Origin: Hemerocallis citrina
Taxonomy: Eukaryota > Streptophyta > Magnoliopsida > Asparagales > Asphodelaceae
Assembly (NCBI GenBank): GCA_017893485.1
Contig: JACEHZ010000369.1
Location: forward strand, 62,001 to 126,000
Direction of reading: 5' to 3'
Length of the DNA: 64,000 bases
The position numbers and the translations under genes are program-made. Positions within the stretch are counted from its first letter, which is position 1, and the number at the start of each line of letters is the position of its first letter. Shown here one piece after another: positions 45,901 to 54,900 of this stretch. The notes under the pieces were generated by a model. The model worked only from the letters and a program-made list of their open reading frames with translations. It made no database searches and was not told the DNA's origin.

Positions 45901-48900
45901 CAATATTTTAATGCATAAAAGAAAGATTACAAATCGTAAAACTACTACATATGGCTATAATTGCCAAAACAAAATAAAACAGATTTGATGTCCTCATCAG
46001 GTAGTTTAAAATTTAGGGATGATTTTTTAAAATCGTTGAGACTAATGTGAAAAACACAGAATATGAAAATATATAGATTTCGATCATGAAATGAAATGAG
46101 ATGTTTATGCATTGGTTTCTTATTGTCTTAAGTGGTATTTGGTAGTTCGAATTTGATATAAAAAACAATTTGAGAAACTTACGAAGTGTTTTCTTGTTTG
46201 CTCTTGCCCATTTTTGTTCTTGACGCCGGATTAAAAATTTTCGTTTCTCACATACATCAGAAAAGCATCAAATTTAATGTCCCTCCATCTCTCTCTGAAA
46301 TACTTGGAAACAACTAAAAAGAATTTCTTGCATGGGGCTGTGTGTTAAAGAAAGCATAAAGAAATCCTATTCTCACCTCTTCATCTCAATTCTTCTTTCC
46401 TTTTCTCTTTCTCTTTCTCTTCTTGTGACCTTTATTTTTCTCTTCCTTCTACCTTGGATCTCAAGTAATTTGTAAGTTTTTAAATTTGCAAAAGAAGCAA
46501 TTCGAAATTGTTTGGTAAGTCTTTCCCCGCAAAAAAAATATTTTTACTTATAATTGCTTTTCACTTGTTCACAATTGTTAGACCTTTGCGTTAATGATAT
46601 TGATCACTGTCAAGCCTCGCTGATGAAGAAAACCAATTCTTTTGTTTGATGCTTTTAGCATTCTCACGATCTAGGGTTTATTTTCAGTACTATTTAAGTA
46701 AAAACTATAATATGAACAACCATAATATTTTCACTACTTTTCATCTATAATATGAACAATGACATACTGCATATATTTTATTTGATCTTATTCCTTAAGA
46801 TGGTTATACAAACTCTAGTTTCTCAAGTTATGAAACTTTTTTCTTTTTCTTTTTCGCCGTGTACATTTTATGTGCTTGGATTTCTAGTTAATCTTAATCA
46901 GAAGAAGAGTGAGTTTGAGTGGGTAGGATTATTCCATATAGGCGTGGTTGGGTTAAATCATTTATATAGTTTTCACAAACTTGGAGGAAAAGAATTAAGT
47001 GGGTAAGATTACTCCAAATAGGAGTGCTTTGGTTTAGTTAAACAGTCTGATTCTTATGCTCAGCCTTGGTGGAGTTTAACTAAAATTCTCGAAGGAGATC
47101 TCATTGAAAATGTAAGCAAGCAAATCATATATTCCTTGCTATCTGTTGCTGCTGATTTCGGTGTGGGGCCAATCAGATGAATTTGTGGGTTTGTGAGGAA
47201 TCGAATGGGTCAAACATGACTACTTCCACTGTTGTTTGGCTGGCTTCTCGCTGCTCCCGTTGACCTGCACAAAGTTCGAAACACCGGGGTTGAATGAGTT
47301 ACTGGCATATCTCTATGGTTACAAGTGTAAAACTTCAGTTGAATGATTCATGTGGACATGTAGATGTAATTAGCTCATGAACATTGAACGGTTTTCCTCT
47401 AAATAAAACATGCTTTCCATTTGATTTTCCTTCTTCATTTAATAATCTTTTAAGGATTCTCATTTCCAAAAGATCCATCATTGGTTATGTCTAAGGCTCT
47501 TTCCTTTGGTTTTAAACATTTGCCAAGCTATAACTTTTTTACGCACATGCCTTGAATCCAATTTAAGAAATGCCATGAGATATATTTCATTTTGAATATT
47601 CACCTAACTGTTTTATTAACTTTTTTTCAGGTGATCTTGTATCGGTCAGGATTGGTAACTGCTGCTGCATCATTCATACTTTCGTCTTCCACTGCTTTTC
47701 TACCGGAAGGAAACTTTTTTGGAGATATTCTCAGGCAGTATATTGACTTCTTATATATTCTAGGAGCTAGCGGGCTAGGTCTTTCATTATTCTTAATCCA
47801 TATTTATGTCACTCCTATTAAACGCTTCATTCAAGCTTTGTGGGCAATTGGAATTGTTGGGTCTCTTGGAACATATTTGACACTTGCTAAACCTCTTGAT
47901 GAGAGTTTGGTACAATATGTCATAGATAACCCAACTGGTGTATGGTTTGTTGGGCCTCTGTTTGCAGCATTGACTGGTCTTGTCTTCAAAGAAGGTATTT
48001 CTGTTAGATTTCTAACATACTTTTCCATTTAAAATTCTTTGATTTGAACATGTGCTTTTTATGTGCTTGCATATGTTTGTGTCTGTGGCATTTGTGAGAA
48101 TTTAATGAATTTTGCATTATTTGTATCTTCCATTAATCATGCTCAAACTCATTTAAAAGTGTTCTGTTTTCATTGATGAAATGCCATTAGTCTGACCTGT
48201 TTTAAAGTTCCTTCCATTTTTTTGGTCACTATTTTTATTTTTCAAGTTATCAGGATGTTTTAAACTTATGATGTATCTGCAGCTTTCAGTTACAAATAGT
48301 CTTAATGAAGAAACTCGTTTTCCTAATAAATAATGGTACCAACGATATCTTGCATCGCTCAGGTCTTTGTTACGGAAAGTTGGAAGCTGGGATCCTAACA
48401 TTCATCATCCCTAGTGTCCTCCTCGGTCACCTGGTATGTAACCTGCTGTATACATTTTTTAATAAGTTTTTACTAACACAAAAAAAAGCTTCTCTCTCTA
48501 GAATTTCTAGAGAGAGAAGCTCTCCCAAAAAACCACACAAAACAAAACCCTAACTGTCAGGGATGCCAACAGTCGCTCCGTCACCGCCGGCACCGTAGGA
48601 AGCTGTGGACCATCGTCATATTGTATCGAGTCTGTAATGGGTTCATTGTCATTGTATCAGTTTTAGTGTCTGTTTGTTTGTTTGGGTTTTACGTGCTTTG
48701 AGCACTGTTTCCTTTCTTTTTTAAATTGAGAAGGGCGGGAGTGGTGGCGGGCAAGGAGAGTGCATTCAGCACGTGCTCTTTTCAAACTTTGTCGTATGTG
48801 TAACCGCCTCCACCTCCAGCTACTTAAGCCTCATTTGTAACAAACTCAGATTCAATGAATAAAGAGTAATTTCTTTTGCCTCAATCCACTTCATCTTCTT

Positions 48901-51900
48901 CCTCCCTCAATCTCAATCCCCAATTTCCCTTCCATGGCCAGATCACGAGTTCAGCACAATCCCACTCCTGACAATCTGGTATCAGAGCCAGGTACCGCCG
49001 AAGATGATGGCCGCACTGAGGGAAGTACGGAACTAGAAGGAGAGGTGGCGAATTTGAGAAGTAGATTGACGGAGAACCAGTTGCAGACGGGGTTCCTTAC
49101 GGAGAGAGTGGAAGCCATCACGACCAGCATCGGAGAGAGATTTGCAACGATGGAGTCCCGAATGGAGACGATGATGAGAATGATGCAGCAGATCTCACAA
49201 CCTCCTTCCAATTCGCAGCAACTCAGATCTCAACAACCCCCGTTGCTTCCCAACCCACCGCATCAGCAGTCCTTTAGGGAGGTAAGTCACGCCAACTCCC
49301 ACTCAGTAATGTTCACAGGCCAGAGTGATTTGGGAAATTTGATTAAAACCCCATTCAAAGTCGAATTCCCAATCTTCCAAGAGGGAGATCCAACAGAATG
49401 GATCTGTGGCGTGGAGCAATTTCTTGAGTTCTATGAGATTCCAGAAGCACAGAAATTGAAGTATGCGTCCTTGAATCTGAGGAGGAGAGCGGCGCAGTGG
49501 TTCCGCAGGCATCTTAAGCCTCGAGTGCATGAAATCACTTGGACGAAGTTTCTGGAAGAGCTGCTCACTCGATTTGGGCCTACTGAGTTCAACGATTACA
49601 GCGGAGTCTTGTCCAAATTGCAGCAAAAGGGAGATATCGAAGTGTACATACAGGAGTTTGATAAACTTTCAAACTATGTGGAAGATTGGACGGAGGCTCA
49701 TTACTTGAGCACGTTCATTAGCGGTTTAAGAGATGAAATTAGATGGGATGTTAAATCTCAGCGTCCCAAGAATGTAAATGAGGCCATAGGATTGGCTCGT
49801 GGGTTTGAAGAGAAGATGTCCTGTTTGAGAAGAAGCTATAAAACTCCTTTTGCTACCAAGACTCAGTTACCTATGTCTAATCCTACTCCTGCAAAAACTT
49901 CCTCCACATCATCTAATTCCATCAACCAGTATACTCCTCACAATCCTGCAAACAACCTTAGTCCCTCTAATCCTACAACCAGTTTTAATCCTCGACGTCT
50001 TAGCATCCAGGAGATGAGAGAAAGAAGAGCCAAGGGGTTGTGTTTTAATTGTGACGAGAGGTATTCACAGGGTCACATATGCAAAACTCAGAAGTTTTAT
50101 TATCTTGAAGCATTGGAGGAGGAGGAAGAGAGCTCAGATGATGTAGTACTAGAAAGTGAAGAACAACAGCTTATCTCCAACTCCACAGTTCCTAATTCTA
50201 CAAATGTAGTTCCAGAGATTTCCTTCCATGCCTTGGTTGGAGCGCAGGTTTCTCCTCAAACGATGAGGGTGAAGGGGAAGATTAATGGTAGAGAAGTCAG
50301 TATACTGATTGATACGGGGTCTACTCACAACTACTTAGACCCTCAAACTGCCATTAAGGCTAATTTGCTGATCAAAAGTGAACCCAAGTTTAAGGTCACA
50401 GTAGCTAATGGACAAGCGATGTATAGTGAAGGGAATGTAGAGAAGATCAACTTCACCGTACAAGGAATTAGTCTACAGGCTGATTTATTGTTGCTTCCAT
50501 TAGGACCAGCTCAAATGGTGTTGGGAGCGCATTGGCTGAGGTCGCTTGGGCCAGTGACTATGGATTTTGAAGAAATGACAATGCAATTTCAAAGTGAAGG
50601 CAAATGGCATAAACTAAGGGGTATTATCAATCTGCAGTTGCAGTTCCTTGAGGGGGAAGAGCTAGCTAAAATCAGCAGCTGCGTGTGCCAAGCTTACATG
50701 ATACAGCTGCAAGGGGAATTATCTGAAGTGGAAGCATTAGAAGAGGCAATGTGTGAACAAAACTTCCAAGGAAATGAGAAATTAGTGGTACAAAGTGAAG
50801 CTGATATACTTCATGTTTTACAAAGATTTCCAGAAGTTTTCACTGAGGAACCGAGTTTGCCACCTCCAAGGTCCATCGACCACCACATACCCATGATCGA
50901 AGGGCATACACCTGTATGCATCAAGCCGTATAAACACCCACACTTCTATAAAAATGAGAGTGAGCGGCAGATTAAGGAGATGCTCAACTCAGGATTTATT
51001 CGACCCAGTAACAGCTCTTACGCTTCCCCTGTCATTCTTGTGAAGAAGTCTGATGGAAGCTGGAGAATGTGCGTGGACTATAGAGCTATAAACAACCTCA
51101 CTCTCAAGGCTAAATTTCCCATTCCCATCATAGATGAGCTATTAGATGAACTGAGTGGCTCTAGATACTTCTCCAAAATCGACTTAAGGTCAGGATACCA
51201 CCAAATCAGAGTGCATGAGAATGATATCCCCAAAACGGCATTTCGAACTCACCATGGGCATTTCGAGTTCCTTGTTATGCCCTTTGGACTCACCAATGCC
51301 CCCGCAACTTTTCAAAATCTTATGAATGAGATATTCAAGGAATTCCTCCGCAAATTCATTCAGGTCTTCTTCGATGACATCTTAGTTTATAGTACTGATT
51401 GGGAGAGCCACCTTGTACACTTGGCACAGGCATTAAAAGTTCTAAGTGATCACCAGCTGATAGCAAAGAAGAGTAAATGTAGCTTTGGGAAAACATCTGT
51501 GAGCTACTTAGGCCATGTGATTAGCGCAGATGGAATTGCGGTGGACCAAAACAAAATTAAGGCAGTAGGGGAGTGGCCTGTGCCTAAGACTGTAAAGGAG
51601 CTGAGGGGATTTTTGGGGCTTACTGGTTACTATCGGCGGTTTGTTAAAGATTATGGTAATATAGCAGCTCCGCTTACTCAATTGCTCAAGAAAAATTCAT
51701 TTCAATGGTCGGAGAAAGCAACTCAAGCATTCCTCAAACTCAAGCTAGCCATGACTACTACTCCTGTTCTTCGTTCCCCAGATTTCTCAAAGCCTTTCAC
51801 CTTGGAAGCAGATGCATCTTTAGAAGGAATCGGCACCGTACTTGTGCAGGATTTGCACCCAATAGCTTTCATGAGTAAAGCTCTTAAGGGAAGGGCTCTA

Positions 51901-54900
51901 GCCATGTCGACATATGAAAAAGAGATCCTTGCTATATTACAAGCTGTGAAACATTGGAGACACTACTTGTTAGGATCCTCTTTTGTGATCAAAACAGATC
52001 AGCGGAGCATCAAATATATACTTGAACAGAGGATCAATACTGAAGTTCAAGAAAAGTGGATGTGGAAGCTGCTTAGGTATTCTTTCAGAGTTGAATATAA
52101 GAAGGGATCTGATAACGTAGTTGCTGATGGGTTGTCAAGGAGACAAGGTGAGCAAGATACTTACTGTGAGATCACTTTTGTAGTTCCTAGTTGGTTGGAA
52201 GAGTTGAAAACCATGGTGGAGAAGGACCCTTACTTCATTGAGCTAGTTGAGAAGTTACAAGCAGGAACATTAAACTCTACAGATTACAAAATCCTTGGGG
52301 GAATTTGGTATTATCAAGGAAAGATTTTAGTGAGTCCAAATGCAAGTGTTAAGGAATTAATTTTCCTAGATCATCATTCATCTTCGGTGGGGGGACACTC
52401 TGGATTTCATAAGACGCTGCAAAGAATTAAGAGGGCCTTTGTGTGGGAAGGAATGAGTAAAGATGTGAAGAAATTCATTAGAGAATGTCTTGTTTGTCAG
52501 CGCAATAAAAATGAAACTGTTTTGCCTGCAGGGTATCTTCAACCTCTTCCAATCCCTGAGAGAATTTGGGAAGATATTTCTATGGATTTTATAGAGGGTT
52601 TACCCAAATGTGCCGGTAAGAATGCCATCATGGTGGTCGTAGATCGTTTATCTAAGTATGCGCACTTTATTGCCATAGCTCATCCCTATACGGCACAAAC
52701 CATAGCTCAGATTTTTATAGACAATGTCTACAAGCTTCATGGAATGCCACGCAGCATAGTTAGCGATAGAGACCCTGTGTTCGTTAGTAAATTCTGGAAA
52801 GAATTCTTCACACTGCAGAACTGTCGTCTCCAGATGTCCACGGCATATCACCCTCAAAGCGACGGGCAAACTGAGATAGTAAACAAAGCACTAGAACTAT
52901 ATCTGAGGTGCTTGTGTGGTCAAAAATCTAGCGAATGGGTTAAATGGCTGAGTTGGGCAGAATTCTGTTACAATACTTGTTGGCATGTTTCGACGGGATG
53001 CACTCCATTTGAAGGTGTTTATGGGAGACCACCACCGTCGTTATTGCACTATGTTCCTGGTACATCAGCTCTTCCCGCTGTTGAAGATAGCTTGGTTGCT
53101 AGGGATGCTATCATTAAATTGTTAAAAGACAATTTGGTTCAGGCCCAGAGTCGTATGAAGTTTTTTGCAGATCGAAGGAGGACTGAGAGGAGTTTTGAAG
53201 TGGGGGATCTGGTACTGTTAAAATTGCAACCATACAAACAGGTGTCCTTGCGGAATGCCACTCCTCAGAAGCTGCCGTCGAAGTACTTTGGGCCGTATCG
53301 AATACTGGAGAAGATTGGGTCAGCTGCCTATCGCTTGGAGCTTCCACCATCTGCTACTTTGCACCGTGTGTTCCATGTGTCAAAGTTAAAGAAATGTCAT
53401 GGAGATCACCTCCCTAACATAGCAACGGAGTTACCTCATTGATGGGCTAAAGAATCTCAAGATGAGGAACCCGAATCCATACTGGAGAGGAGAGTGTTCA
53501 AGAAAAATAATAGAGTGGGTATTCAGCTGTTAGTGAAATGGAAGAATGAGGATTTGAGTGATGCATCCTGGATCGATATTGACGAATTCAGACTCAAATA
53601 CCCAAACTTCGAGCTTGGGACAAGCTCGATTCTATGGGGGGAGTTGTCAGGGATGCCGACAGTCGCTCCGTCACCGCCGGCTCCGTAGGAAGCTGTGGAC
53701 CATCGTCATATTGTATCGAGTCTGTAATGGGTTCATTGTCATTGTATCAGTTTTAGTGTCTGTTTGTTTGTTTGGGTTTTACGTGCTTTGAGCACTGTTT
53801 CCTTTCTTTTTTAAATTGAGAAGGGCGGGAATGGTGGCGGGGAAGGAGAGTGCATTCAGCACGTGCTCTTTTCAAACTTTGTCGTATGTGTAACCGCCTC
53901 CACCTCCAGCTACTTAAGCCTCATTTGTAACAAACTCAGATTCAATGAATAAAGAGTAATTTCTTCTGCCTCAATCCACTTCATCTTCTTCCTCCCTCAA
54001 TCTCAATCCCCAATTTCCCTTCCATGGCCAGATCACGAGTTCAGCACAATCCCACTCCTGACACTAACCCTAGATCTGAGTTTGGGGGGGGGGGGGTGGG
54101 GGCTAGGGTTTCATCGCCCCCTTCCCCCCCCCCCTCCGCCCTCGCTTCTTCTTCCCCTCTACCTCTGGCACCGACTCTCGTCGCCTCTCTGTCCTTCTTG
54201 TTTCTTCTCCTCAATCCCAACTTTTCTTTTGCTCGCCGGTCTGAGCCTCATCCGCGAGGCAGAAAGGAGGGGGTGGATGGTCGCGGCCACCACTTAGGGG
54301 TTGCTCCGACGTCGGCGTCTTGTGTGAGCGGCGATGGGTCCCGATTTGGCGGCAGTCTTGGCGGGGCCGACGACTGTGCACGAGGAGGTTGAAGGGATCT
54401 ATCGGGTGCGAGTGGGTGCGGGCATCGCGTTGGAGTCTTGGCGGGTGCGAGCGGCGATGGATCCCAATTTGGCGGCAGGGCGGGGCCGATGGCTGTGCGT
54501 GAGGAGGTTGGGGGCTCCATCGGGTTGGGGGCTACCGTGGAGGCATGTGGGGGAGAAAGGAGAGAGAGTCAGGGGGAAGGGAAGTTTTGATTTGATTTGG
54601 AATGCTGTCGTAAGGGGAATTTTGAATTTCAAATTAAGTTTTGAAATTCGAATGGACGTTGAGGAGTCCCTAACATCCAAAGTGTCCCTAATTTCTAAAT
54701 TACAACTGATTTACAATTAACAGCGAAATATTTCCTAACTGGTGTGGGCGACGGTGGTCAGACAATTTCAGGATTTGGGCACTTCTTTGACCTGGTTTGG
54801 TCAAAGTGAGGAGTGTCGTTGGTTTCTCTCACGTCAGGGGGGCTTGGAGGGGTCAGGTGTGACGCCTGCTTTCGTCGCGATTTGGCGGTGAGAGTCAACT

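Larger units (their letters stand above)
43500..45999 (-). mobile_element. truncated Ty3-gypsy element (5' LTR plus gag)
   Basis: On the minus strand a 1,216-bp LTR (45999 to 44784, starting TGATGAGGACATCAAA and ending ACGTTTTACA) is followed by an initiator-Met primer site (44777-44766) and gag. Pol and the 3' LTR are missing; similarity fades near 43500. The initiator-Met primer and gag type suggest a chromovirus-like gypsy. Confidence 0.8.
48555..54063 (+). mobile_element. young chromovirus-type Ty3-gypsy LTR retrotransposon
   Basis: The LTRs (48555-48973 and 53645-54063, 419 bp each) differ at only about five positions. Target duplication CTAAC lies at 48550-48554 and 54064-54068. It has an initiator-Met primer site, a single gag-pol frame of 1,502 codons, then an in-frame TGA and a chromodomain. 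The intactness suggests recent insertion and perhaps mobility. It lies inside a LINE-like retroposon, inside intron 3 of the DUF2301-type gene, in the same orientation as the gene. Confidence 0.95.

Noticed and set aside
47592..48032. 146-codon open frame as an independent single-exon gene
   Set aside because: Its start codon lies in intron sequence upstream of a strong acceptor, and it runs past a donor. The real exon is 47631-47994.
54024..54392. Plus-strand open frame MARSRVQHNPTPD... of 122 codons
   Set aside because: It is the gag start codon in the 3' LTR reading into GC-rich flanking DNA.
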